The notes under the pieces were generated by a model. It was given only the letters and a program-made list of their open reading frames with translations, searched no databases and was not told where the DNA came from. Below, one piece after another: positions 26,350 to 34,499 of a DNA stretch of 64,000 bases. Both the position numbers and the translations under genes were made by a program. Positions within the stretch are counted from its first letter, which is position 1. Each line of letters starts with the position of its first letter. Origin of the DNA: UBA7662 sp036787895 (lineage in GTDB: Bacteria; Bacteroidota; Bacteroidia; UBA7662); assembly GCA_036787895.1 (NCBI GenBank), contig DAIQOK010000003.1, forward strand, positions 110,475-174,474, given 5' to 3'.

Positions 26350-26357
26350 TGAAGATA
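26350..26357 (-). promoter_or_regulatory. -7-like box TATCTTCA of the PBP gene
   Basis: One mismatch to the TAnnTTCG variant, ending six bases before the ATG. Confidence 0.3.
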
Positions 26358-26364
26358 GCCTTAA

Positions 26365-26570
26365 AAGGTTAAACGGGGTTTTGGGGCTTTTGTGCGGCGG
26401 ACGGTTAAACGGAATTTTAGGACTTTTGAGCGGCAGACGGTAAAACGGGGATTTTGGAGATTTTGGTTAAACGGTGGTTGAGCGGAGCCGAAACCACCGT
26501 TTTAGCACGAGCTCCCGGGCATCGAGCCAAATCAGAGCCTGCCGAAGATTTGAGTCGAGATGCACAGTTT
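26365..26570. repeat. Degenerate copy of the dispersed TTAAACGG / GGTTGAGCGxAGxCGAAACC repeat
   Basis: Contains several GGTTAAACGG motifs, GGTTGAGCGGAGCCGAAACC and GGGCATCGAGC, the landmarks of the 11.4-12.3 kb array, but diverged. A short further fragment of the same type lies at 27418-27480. No gene is visible in 26344-26717. Confidence 0.75.
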
Positions 26571-26717
26571 CGGGCATCCTACAATTTTATTCAGAAGATT
26601 GCATCATTATACATCTCAACTGCCTAATTCGACAAGCTCTTTATGCGCTCGATGCCCGAATCGCATTGTAGAACCCGGCCTCGACGAGCTCGGCTTGGTT
26701 AAAGGGTTACAGTTCCC

Positions 26718-27359
26718 CTACCGCAACCGCTTCCAAACCTTCTGATGCGTCAATTCTTCCCATCGTATTAAACCGTAACCTTTGGCGTAGTAGTATAAAT
26801 TATCGGTATGACTCGCTGCGTTCTCCCCAATAGTATGAATAGTTTAAACCTTGTAATAGTAGGTAGAGTCAAATGATATGGAATCATAATAGTTTGCAAT
26901 TTTGTTTCTACTATTATCATCCAGCACCAAAGTACTTCCTAGAAAAATTGAAAATGGCGCAAATATAAAAAGTGCATTATCAATGCGATCTGTTTGCCCA
27001 TATTTATGAATCATATAATTGGTGAAGTATCTCGGGTTACGGGATCTTGAATCCATCCAAAATTGATAACCTGTATAACTATGTCTTTCCTTTTGAACCC
27101 AGGATTCTCCATGATAAATAAGCTTGCCATTATCATTGGTTACATTAAAAGTATCCAAAACTGTTTGATAGACATGAAGCGTATCAATAGCACCAGTGAG
27201 ACTATCCTGAAAAATTAAAATACTGCCTTCTGGTTGGTAGAGGTAAGTATAAATAGAACTATCGAGAGGCACATGTCCCCAATATTTATCGTCGTCTGCA
27301 TTACGTTTTTCGCAGCTGCTGCAGATATAGAGCAATAGGAGAAGAGCTAGCTGGCGCAT
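26718..27359 (-). pseudogene. Lipoprotein gene with an in-frame TAA near its 3' end
   Basis: The first 171 codons encode a lipoprotein (lipobox in LLLLLYICSSC). At codon 172 (26844-26846) there is TAA, yet the same frame continues for 42 more codons as TIHTIGENAASHTDNLYYYAKGYGLIRWEEL... to a TAG at 26718-26720. The YYYAKGYGLIRWE ending is a coherent beta-strand finish of the type seen in such lipoproteins, so the frame was probably once continuous. The shorter product may still be made. Function unknown; surface or periplasmic. Confidence 0.62.
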
Positions 27360-27580
27360 CGGGGATTTGATTGTGCTCTGTTTTCAAATGTAATATACGG
27401 GAAAGGGGCGTTTTTGCGGCGGACGGTTAAACGGGGTTTTTGGGATTTTGGTTAAACGGGCCTTTGTGCGGCCTTCGGTTATAATGTTATTAGGTTATAA
27501 ATATTTTGCCTGAGTTTATCTAATAATGTATCGGACGGTGTTAAGATTTTGGGGCGTTTGCCTTCTTTATCACAGCTGCT

Positions 27581-28549
27581 TCAGGCCTTCTGATACCGGT
27601 TTCGGTAGGCGGTTGGGGTTACGCCTGTGATTTTTTTGAAGGTGGTTCTGAATGCCTTAGGATCGGAGTAGCCCAGACCGTCCATTACCTCGAAGATATT
27701 TTTGCGGCTGTTTTCGAAACTCCGTTTGGCGGCTTCCATTTTCACCCGTTGAATGTATTCGAGTATTGAATTATTGGTAGCTTGTTTAAAACGGCGCTCC
27801 AAACTTCTCCGACCCAGCGCCACGGTCTCGGCCAACTCATCGACAGTTATTTTGCCATCTAATTTTGATTCGATGAGGTTTTGTACTTGTTTTATCAATT
27901 CATCCGGATGATTTTTTTGCCCCTGAAAAATACTGAAAGCCGATTGACTGTTCCGGCTGATGTCGATTGCGAAATACTTTGCCACGTGAATGGCCATAAC
28001 ACGATCACTGTATTTTTCGACCAGGTGCAGTAGCAGATTCCAATAAGAATTAGCACCACCGCTGGAATACAAGCCATCGACTTCGGTCACAATTTGTCCG
28101 TCCATCAATTCTACTTCAGGGTATCGTCTTTTAAATTCATCGGCAAATCCCCAATGGGTAGAACATTTTTTTCCATTGAGAAGGCCGGTTTCAGCAAATA
28201 GAAATGCACCCAGGCATAAAGAAGCTATTTCGGCTCCTTTTCGAAACTGCCCAATAATCCAAGGCACATAAGCTTGATTTCTGGCGATTGCCTCGGCAGG
28301 GGGGCCAAACATGGCAGGTATGATGACCAGGTCGTAAATCAGGCTATCCGACAACAAAACATCTGGTTTTACTTCGAAATTTCCCGGAAAAACGGAGATG
28401 TTGGCAGCTTTACCGACGAGCTGAATATCAAAGCGTAGTGGCTGTCCCGACTGCTCCAACAGTTGATTCACGGCACTTAAACAATATTGTGGGTCGGCGA
28501 TGGCTTGTGCCACCGCCATTTCAGGCACGAGTATGGCAACCTTTTTCAT
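27581..28549 (-). CDS. GlxA family AraC-type transcriptional regulator
   Basis: A 322-residue protein combining a DJ-1/PfpI-like domain (residues ~3-170, with ASLCLGAFLFAETGLLNG at the nucleophile-elbow position) and a C-terminal AraC helix-turn-helix (~215-320, ITVDELAETVALGRRSLERRFKQATNNS ... VMDGLGYSDPKAFRTTFKKITGVTPTAYR). GlxA-type regulators respond to metabolites in amino-acid or amine catabolism. It is divergent from the SRPBCC gene cluster at 28664, which it may control. Ligand unknown. Confidence 0.92.
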   Translation of the reverse strand: MKKVAILVPEMAVAQAIADPQYCLSAVNQLLEQSGQPLRFDIQLVGKAANISVFPGNFEVKPDVLLSDSLIYDLVIIPAMFGPPAEAIARNQAYVPWIIGQFRKGAEIASLCLGAFLFAETGLLNGKKCSTHWGFADEFKRRYPEVELMDGQIVTEVDGLYSSGGANSYWNLLLHLVEKYSDRVMAIHVAKYFAIDISRNSQSAFSIFQGQKNHPDELIKQVQNLIESKLDGKITVDELAETVALGRRSLERRFKQATNNSILEYIQRVKMEAAKRSFENSRKNIFEVMDGLGYSDPKAFRTTFKKITGVTPTAYRNRYQKA

Positions 28550-28663
28550 GGCTGCAAATTAGTAATTATCTCTGTCGCAAATCACCCCCTGTATTGTCGT
28601 TTATGCCATACAGCCCCATCGCCTGCGTTGCTTATGTTTGTATAAAACAAATTTGAATGTATT

Positions 28664-29545
28664 ATGGACAAACGAGATAAAACTATTTTAAACATTCGTG
28701 CCACCGTAAATGCGCCTTTGGCCAGGGTATGGCATTTTTTCACTCACCCCAACCACATTGTGCGCTGGAATGGCGCATCCGACGATTGGCATTGTCCTCA
28801 AGCGCGCAATGACCTGAAAGTCGGTGGCCGCTTTAGCTACCGCATGGAAGCACGTGATGCCTCCTTCGCTTTCGATTTTGAGGGTACTTATACGGCAGTG
28901 GAGCCACATAAGTTTATTGCCTATGTGATGGACGATGACCGCCGCGTAGAAATCAGTTTTGAGGCCAAGGGCGATGATACCACCATAGTTTCAGAACAAT
29001 TTGAGGCCGAAACGATGAATTCTGAGGAATTGCAATTGGCTGGTTGGCAAGCCATACTTGATAAATTTAAACAACACACCGAAAGAGCTGTTGGTGAAAA
29101 CCCCCTGCATTTTGAGCAGTTCATCCATGCCTCGCCCGAAAAAGTACACCAGATCATGTTGGCCGATGTCACGTACCGGGAATGGACAGCCCTTTTTAAT
29201 CCGGGGTCCTACTACAGTGGCAGCTGGGACGAAGGTGCCGAAATCAGATTTGTAGGAGAAAATGAGGCAGGGCAGCAGGAAGGTATGATCGGACACATAG
29301 CCGTACACCGACCTGCGCAATATGTGAGTATTGCGTATGATGGTATCATGGAAAAAGGAGTAGATAGATTTAGCGGGCCAGATGTAGAAGCGCTGACCAG
29401 TGGCCGGGAAGAGTATCGTTTTGTAGCCAGAGATGGCAAAACGCTGCTCGTGGTAGATATGGATGATCCGGGACCCTATGCCGATTATTTTGAAAAAACA
29501 TGGCCTTTGGCCTTGCAAAAACTCAAAGAAATCTGCGAACGCTAA
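28664..29545 (+). CDS. Tandem SRPBCC (AHSA1-like) domain protein
   Basis: A 293-residue soluble protein with two START/Bet-v1-like domains: ~5-135 (RATVNAPLARVWHFFTHPNHIVRWN ... GGRFSYRME) and ~145-290 (FEQFIHASPEKVHQIMLADVTYREWTALFNPGS ... EGMIGHIAVHRPAQYVSIAYDG). Such proteins bind hydrophobic ligands. It opens a run of small genes (DUF1801, DHFR-like, VOC) typical of Bacteroidota stress or detoxification clusters and is divergent from glxA. A TATGTTTG box at 28632-28639 fits a promoter. Confidence 0.88.
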   Translation: MDKRDKTILNIRATVNAPLARVWHFFTHPNHIVRWNGASDDWHCPQARNDLKVGGRFSYRMEARDASFAFDFEGTYTAVEPHKFIAYVMDDDRRVEISFEAKGDDTTIVSEQFEAETMNSEELQLAGWQAILDKFKQHTERAVGENPLHFEQFIHASPEKVHQIMLADVTYREWTALFNPGSYYSGSWDEGAEIRFVGENEAGQQEGMIGHIAVHRPAQYVSIAYDGIMEKGVDRFSGPDVEALTSGREEYRFVARDGKTLLVVDMDDPGPYADYFEKTWPLALQKLKEICER

Positions 29546-29555
29546 ATGACTTCTT

Positions 29556-29921
29556 TTGAAATCGAATGAAGTTTCTGCCTATCTCGACCAGTTGCCAGCA
29601 GCGGATAAAAAAACACTCGAAACACTCAGGCAGCAGATCAAACTAGTGGCACCCAAACTGGAGGAAGGTTTGAGTCGCGGCGTACCTTTTTTCTATTATT
29701 TAGGGAAAAGAGCAGTAGGTTTCCGTTCTTCCAAAACCCACTTATCCTTCTTCATCATGGAAGGCCGGGTGCTTCAAACTTTACAACAGGAATTTCAGGA
29801 TTTCAAGTATTCCACCACAGTTATCCGTTTTGATTCAAAAAATCCCTTGCCTGAACAGCTCATCAAAAAATTAGTCCTGGCCAGACTTGCAGAAATTGAA
29901 AATAAAACAATAAATAAATGA
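29556..29921 (+). CDS. DUF1801 (YdhG-like) family protein
   Basis: A 121-residue protein with the pattern VSAYLDQLPAADKKTLETLRQQIKLVAPKLEEGLSRGVPFFYYLGKRAVGFRSSKTHLSFF, as in the DUF1801/YdhG group related to frataxin-like iron chaperones. Starts at TTG 29556, as no ATG exists in this frame near the N-terminus. It overlaps the next gene by four bases (ATGA). Function unproven. Confidence 0.8.
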   Translation: MKSNEVSAYLDQLPAADKKTLETLRQQIKLVAPKLEEGLSRGVPFFYYLGKRAVGFRSSKTHLSFFIMEGRVLQTLQQEFQDFKYSTTVIRFDSKNPLPEQLIKKLVLARLAEIENKTINK

Positions 29922-30472
29922 GAAAAATAACCGCTTTTTTATTCACGACTGTCAATGGCTGCTACCGAAGTATAGACCACGATACCAGCTGGCATCGACA
30001 TGGCGAAGAGGGGACAGCCTATTCTGAAAAACAACTTGAATCAGATGACATCCTTCTTTTTGGAAGAAAAACTTATGAAATGATGGCGGCGTTTTGGCCA
30101 AGCCCAATGGCATACGAGCTATTTCCCAAAGTGGCCGAAGGCATGAATAAAGCAGCCAAAATAGTGGTGAGTAATTCACTCAAAAAAACAGACTGGTCAA
30201 CTACCGTTCTGATGTCAGGAGATATTATTAGTCAAATAAAAAAGCTGAAACAAAGTCCGGGAAAAAACATCACCCTGCTTGGCAGCGGTGAACTTGCGAA
30301 TCAGTTGACGGCTGCGGGTTTAATTGATGAATACCTCTTTTTAATCGATCCGGTAGCCATCGGAAATGGAGTTACACTCTTCGAAAAGCTGGGGAAACCG
30401 CTTGAATTAAAATTAACCGACGCCAAAATATTCCCAAAAAGTGGATCAGTTTTACTCAGCTATGCCGTTTAA
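29918..30472 (+). CDS. Dihydrofolate reductase-family (RibD C-terminal-like) protein
   Basis: A 184-residue protein of the RibD_C/DHFR-like group: ITAFLFTTVNGCYRSIDHD at the N-terminus, DDILLFGRKTYEMMAAFWPS, the NADPH-site motif ITLLGSGELANQL, and DEYLFLIDPVAIGNG. These are NADPH-dependent reductases of unknown substrate. It is translationally coupled to the preceding gene. Confidence 0.88.
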   Translation: MRKITAFLFTTVNGCYRSIDHDTSWHRHGEEGTAYSEKQLESDDILLFGRKTYEMMAAFWPSPMAYELFPKVAEGMNKAAKIVVSNSLKKTDWSTTVLMSGDIISQIKKLKQSPGKNITLLGSGELANQLTAAGLIDEYLFLIDPVAIGNGVTLFEKLGKPLELKLTDAKIFPKSGSVLLSYAV

Positions 30473-30543
30473 CCAATTTCCCTTACACCAGCCATGCTGC
30501 CATTATTTGCTTCCTTATCACTGAGTTATATCACCATTCCCCC

Positions 30544-30969
30544 ATGCAAAAACACCCTATATACCCCTGCCTTTGGTTTCACAACGAAGCCCGAGAAGCT
30601 GTGGCCTATTATGCCACTATCTTCGAACAATGCGAAATATTGGCCGAAAATGATTTAGTCGTGCAATTTACGCTCAATAGTAACCGCTTCATGGCCTTAA
30701 ATGGCCGACATGAATTTCGATTTAATGAATCGGTTTCTTTTGTTATAACTTGTGCCAGTCAAGCCGAGATTGACCATTATTGGTACAAACTAAGTGCAGC
30801 CGGTTCGGTGGGGCAGTGTGGTTGGCTGAAAGATAAATATGGCGTTTCCTGGCAGGTAGTACCTGAGGTTTTGGCTGAGCTGATGGCTGATCCGTCACGT
30901 GCTCACCGGGTGATTGCAGCTTTTATGCAAATGCAAAAATTCGACATCCAGGCCTTGCTTGACGCGTAA
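30544..30969 (+). CDS. VOC family (PhnB-like) protein
   Basis: A 141-residue protein opening with IYPCLWFHNEAREAVAYYATIFEQCEIL, the PhnB/glyoxalase-like VOC fold; FVITCASQAEIDHYWYKLSAAGSVGQCGWLKDKYGVSWQVVPEVL is the other diagnostic stretch. Metal-dependent binding or lyase proteins; substrate unknown. Follows the DHFR-like gene by 71 bases. Confidence 0.88.
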   Translation: MQKHPIYPCLWFHNEAREAVAYYATIFEQCEILAENDLVVQFTLNSNRFMALNGRHEFRFNESVSFVITCASQAEIDHYWYKLSAAGSVGQCGWLKDKYGVSWQVVPEVLAELMADPSRAHRVIAAFMQMQKFDIQALLDA

Positions 30970-30995
30970 AGGTGATACAATAACTCAGAAATAGC

Positions 30996-31205
30996 GTGGT
31001 AGAAGTATTCAAAACCGATGTGACCGTAGCTGATCTGGCGAATAAGCTGATTTTTTTACTCCACCAGCATTGGCCCGAAGCCCGCATTAGCTTCGACCTC
31101 GAAGATTGTGATAAGGTACTCCGCATCGAAGCCCAGGATTTCGATGCAGCTAAGGTTTGCAGCTTATTACAAACCCATGGTGTGCGATGTGAAATTATGT
31201 TTTGA
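30996..31205 (+). CDS. Small hypothetical protein with ferredoxin-like pattern
   Basis: A 69-residue protein from a GTG at 30996 (VEVFKTDVTVADLANKLIFLLHQHWPEARISFDLEDCDKVLRIEA...). The beta-alpha-beta pattern and FDLEDCDKVLRIE resemble HMA-like small proteins of Bacteroidota that lack the CxxC metal site. The gap 31206-31475 that follows holds no gene I can support. Confidence 0.65.
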   Translation: MVEVFKTDVTVADLANKLIFLLHQHWPEARISFDLEDCDKVLRIEAQDFDAAKVCSLLQTHGVRCEIMF

Positions 31206-31475
31206 CCGATTTTCGGCTAGTTTCAGCCTTTGGTCTATTTGCATTTGGCTAAACCTTCTCGCGCTTATAACGAAACAAATACCTTATCAAAACTTTAGCT
31301 TAAATAATTCAAGCACACAGTTACTACATATCCATCAGTTGTGCACCCTCAGCTCCCCGCTTTTTTGTCCGTATAGCTTCGTTTACCTATCAGGCATAAC
31401 TCTTACAAAATTTTTCAGCTTCCCAACCGTTAATGCCCTAATTTAGCGCCTGTTCCCGCCTTTTACCGAATATAT

Positions 31476-34400
31476 ATGCGTTTTACCCTTTGGGCTTTTG
31501 TTTGGTTGTCGTGTTTTGTAGCCGTATTCTCAACGGCAGGTCATGCACCGGGCAATAGCATTACCCCAATAAGTACCGAAACTACTTCCATTTCCGAACC
31601 CAAGGCCAGTATTCAGGACAAAAGAATGCGCTTCCGCGACAACGACTGGGTAGATTCGGTTTATGACGTCCTGGCCGACAGTCAGCGGCTGGCCCAACTA
31701 TTTATGGTCGCCGCCTTTTCCAATGTCGATAAGCCCGACCCTAAGCTGGAAGCGCTTATCCGCAACTACAACCTGGGTGGATTAATTTTTATGAAGGGAA
31801 GTCCACTGCGGCAGGCCCGGCTTACCAATCACTACCAATCGTTGGCTACCACCCCCCTGCTCATTGCCATGGATGCCGAATGGGGACTCGCCATGCGACT
31901 CGATTCTACCCTTCGATATCCGTATCAGATGACGCTCGGCGCCATTACTGATGACCGGCTTATTTACGAAATGGGTCAACAAATTGCCTTGCAATGTAAT
32001 GCTCTCGGTGTACATGTGAGTTTTTCTCCGGTAGTAGATGTAAACAACAATGCCGATAATCCGGTCATCGGACACCGCTCCTTTGGCTCTTCGAAATATG
32101 TGGTGGCCAACCGGGCAGCAACTTATATGCGCGGCTTACAAGACAATAAGGTAATCGCCTGCGCTAAACATTTCCCCGGTCATGGTGATACAGACCTGGA
32201 TTCGCACTACGATTTGCCAACCATACATTCCGACAAAAAACGACTCGACAGCCTCGAATTATACCCCTTCCGCCACATCATCCAGGAAGGCGTAGCCAGC
32301 GTGATGGTGGCACATTTGTCGGTTCCGGCTTTAGATCCAACGCCAAAGCAGGCTTCTACCTTATCCAAACCCATAGTTACCGATCTGCTCCGCAAAAAGC
32401 TCGGCTTTCAAGGCCTCATATTTACCGATGCGCTCAATATGAAAGGAGTCGCCGATTTGTATCCCCCCGGCGAAGTCGACGCCCTCGCCTTACTCGCCGG
32501 CAACGACATTTTATTGTACTCTATGGATGTGCCCACTGCCATAGCCCGCATCCGCAAAGCCATTGCTGAAGATCGCATCAGTTGGAAAGAGCTTGAAAAG
32601 CGTGTAAAGAAGGTACTTGCAGCGAAATATTGGGCAGGTTTAGCTGGCTACCAGCCCGTACAAACTGATAGCCTGATGGCCAAACTGCAGCCGGAAAATG
32701 CAGCCATATTGCAACAAACCATTTACGAACAGGCAACCACCCTTGTCCGGGATAGCGACAAACGTATTCCGATCAAAAGTTTATCGCCAAAAACACTCTA
32801 TATCGGTATTGGCCAGGCCACTGTAGCCCGCGAAGCGTTCGAAAGTTTCGCAGTATTTGCCTCTACCGAGTATTTGAATCTCCCACTCAAAATAGATGCT
32901 GCCAGCTTGGCAGGTCTGCAAAGTCAACTCGCCGCCGCCGATGAGGTGGTCATGGCCTGGCACCTGCCTTCCCAAAAAGCAGGTGTAGTATTTGGGTTAG
33001 ATACACCTACAGTGCAACAATTGAAATCGTTGATAGGTGATAAAAAACTGATTCAACTCATTTACGGCAATCCATACAGCCTGAAATACCTCGATTTCGG
33101 CGCTGTAGTGGTTTGCGGCTACGAAGAACATCCACTGGCTTTTCAAGCCACAGCCAACGCCCTTTTCGGCAGTGGCCGGTTTAAAGGGCGACTACCGGTG
33201 AATGTTAATGACAGCCTGAAATTCGGCAGTGGCTTAAGGTCGGATGCCGGCTGGAACCTGCGGTGGACGCAACCCGAATCGTTGGGCTACAACAGCAAAA
33301 AGCTAAAAGCCATCGATAGCATATTGAATTATGCCCTCAAGTCAGGTGCAACGCCGGGCGGGCAGTTGGTAGTAAGCAAAGGCAATCAACTGATCTACGC
33401 CAAGGCATTCGGCACACTCGATGGTCAGGCCAAAGCCAGTCTGACTAATTTATACGACCTGGCCTCGGTAACCAAAATTACGGCTTCGGTTCCGGGCTTA
33501 ATGCGTATGTATGAACAGGGTAAATTGCCCATCGACTCCAGCCTCGCTTTTTTTTTACCTGAACTTAAGGGAAACGAAAAGGGTAGTCTGAAACTTCGGG
33601 AACTCCTGGCCCATCAAGCCGGCTTACCTGCCTTTTTGCCGCTTTGGAAAAAAATTACCGGTAAAAAAGGACTCCTTACCACCTGGTACCGAACCACTCC
33701 CTCTGATAGTTTTCCATTCCAACTGGCCGAAAATCAGTATTTGCGGGCCGACCTGAAAGACAGTCTATACAAATGGACGCTCGAAGCTCCTTTGCAAGGA
33801 CGCGGAAGCTATCGGTACAGCGACCTCGGCTATGTTTTTATCTGGCGTATTCTGGAAAAACACAGTCAAGGCAAGGTAGAAGAACAACTTGTGCAGCATT
33901 TTTATCAGCCTACCCACGCTTATTCTTTGGGTTACCAGCCTTTGCGATATTATCCCGTTAACCGTATCGCACCCACCGAAAAGGACGATGGCTTCCGCAA
34001 CCAGCTGCTACGTGGTTATGTACACGACCAGCAGGCAGCCATGTTGGGTGGTGTTGCCGGCCATGCCGGTTTATTCGGCACAGCAGCCGATTTAACCCGG
34101 TTTTTCGTGCATTTTCTGCCACAAAATCATGGAGCAAAAAAACTGCAATGGTCATCAGCCACCCTGGATTTATTTACCAGCCCGCAATATGTTGGTAACA
34201 GACGTGGTTTGGGTTTCGATAAACCGGAAGTGGAAAGAGGCAAAGCGACGCCCACCGCGCCTTCGGCCTCCGGTCAGACTTTTGGGCACAGCGGCTTTAC
34301 CGGTACTGCTGTTTGGATTGACCCCAAAAGTGAGCTCATTTTTGTATTTGTATCCAACCGCATCTATCCTTTGGCTACCAATACCAAACTGGCCGATTTA

Positions 34401-34499
34401 AATATCAGAACCAGTCTTCAAGAGGCGGTTTATTTAGCTAAATTACCAGCTAAACCACAAAACGCCAGATCAGTTTCCCCAAAACAGTCCCCCTTGTAG
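31476..34499 (+). CDS. GH3 glycosidase fused to a class C beta-lactamase-like serine hydrolase
   Basis: A 1007-residue secreted protein. After a signal peptide (~1-25), residues ~60-400 are a GH3 beta-N-acetylhexosaminidase domain of NagZ type (KHFPGHGDTDLDSHYDLP; FTDALNMKG near the nucleophile Asp). Residues ~400-590 are the GH3 C-terminal domain. Residues ~600-990 are a beta-lactamase/DD-peptidase-like domain with SVTK (SxxK), YSD (YxN) and GHSGFTG. Such fusions are known in Bacteroidota and probably trim muropeptides. The 3' end overlaps the convergent DUF5916 gene by 50 bases. Confidence 0.92.
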   Translation: MRFTLWAFVWLSCFVAVFSTAGHAPGNSITPISTETTSISEPKASIQDKRMRFRDNDWVDSVYDVLADSQRLAQLFMVAAFSNVDKPDPKLEALIRNYNLGGLIFMKGSPLRQARLTNHYQSLATTPLLIAMDAEWGLAMRLDSTLRYPYQMTLGAITDDRLIYEMGQQIALQCNALGVHVSFSPVVDVNNNADNPVIGHRSFGSSKYVVANRAATYMRGLQDNKVIACAKHFPGHGDTDLDSHYDLPTIHSDKKRLDSLELYPFRHIIQEGVASVMVAHLSVPALDPTPKQASTLSKPIVTDLLRKKLGFQGLIFTDALNMKGVADLYPPGEVDALALLAGNDILLYSMDVPTAIARIRKAIAEDRISWKELEKRVKKVLAAKYWAGLAGYQPVQTDSLMAKLQPENAAILQQTIYEQATTLVRDSDKRIPIKSLSPKTLYIGIGQATVAREAFESFAVFASTEYLNLPLKIDAASLAGLQSQLAAADEVVMAWHLPSQKAGVVFGLDTPTVQQLKSLIGDKKLIQLIYGNPYSLKYLDFGAVVVCGYEEHPLAFQATANALFGSGRFKGRLPVNVNDSLKFGSGLRSDAGWNLRWTQPESLGYNSKKLKAIDSILNYALKSGATPGGQLVVSKGNQLIYAKAFGTLDGQAKASLTNLYDLASVTKITASVPGLMRMYEQGKLPIDSSLAFFLPELKGNEKGSLKLRELLAHQAGLPAFLPLWKKITGKKGLLTTWYRTTPSDSFPFQLAENQYLRADLKDSLYKWTLEAPLQGRGSYRYSDLGYVFIWRILEKHSQGKVEEQLVQHFYQPTHAYSLGYQPLRYYPVNRIAPTEKDDGFRNQLLRGYVHDQQAAMLGGVAGHAGLFGTAADLTRFFVHFLPQNHGAKKLQWSSATLDLFTSPQYVGNRRGLGFDKPEVERGKATPTAPSASGQTFGHSGFTGTAVWIDPKSELIFVFVSNRIYPLATNTKLADLNIRTSLQEAVYLAKLPAKPQNARSVSPKQSPL

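Noticed and set aside
31108..31446. Plus-strand 112-codon frame after the small gene at 30996
   Set aside because: It overlaps that gene in another frame and has composition of noncoding AT-rich DNA; the gap to the GH3 gene shows nothing convincing.
31476..34499. GH3/serine hydrolase as a novel fusion
   Set aside because: This architecture is already known in Bacteroidota, so it is annotated but not claimed as new.
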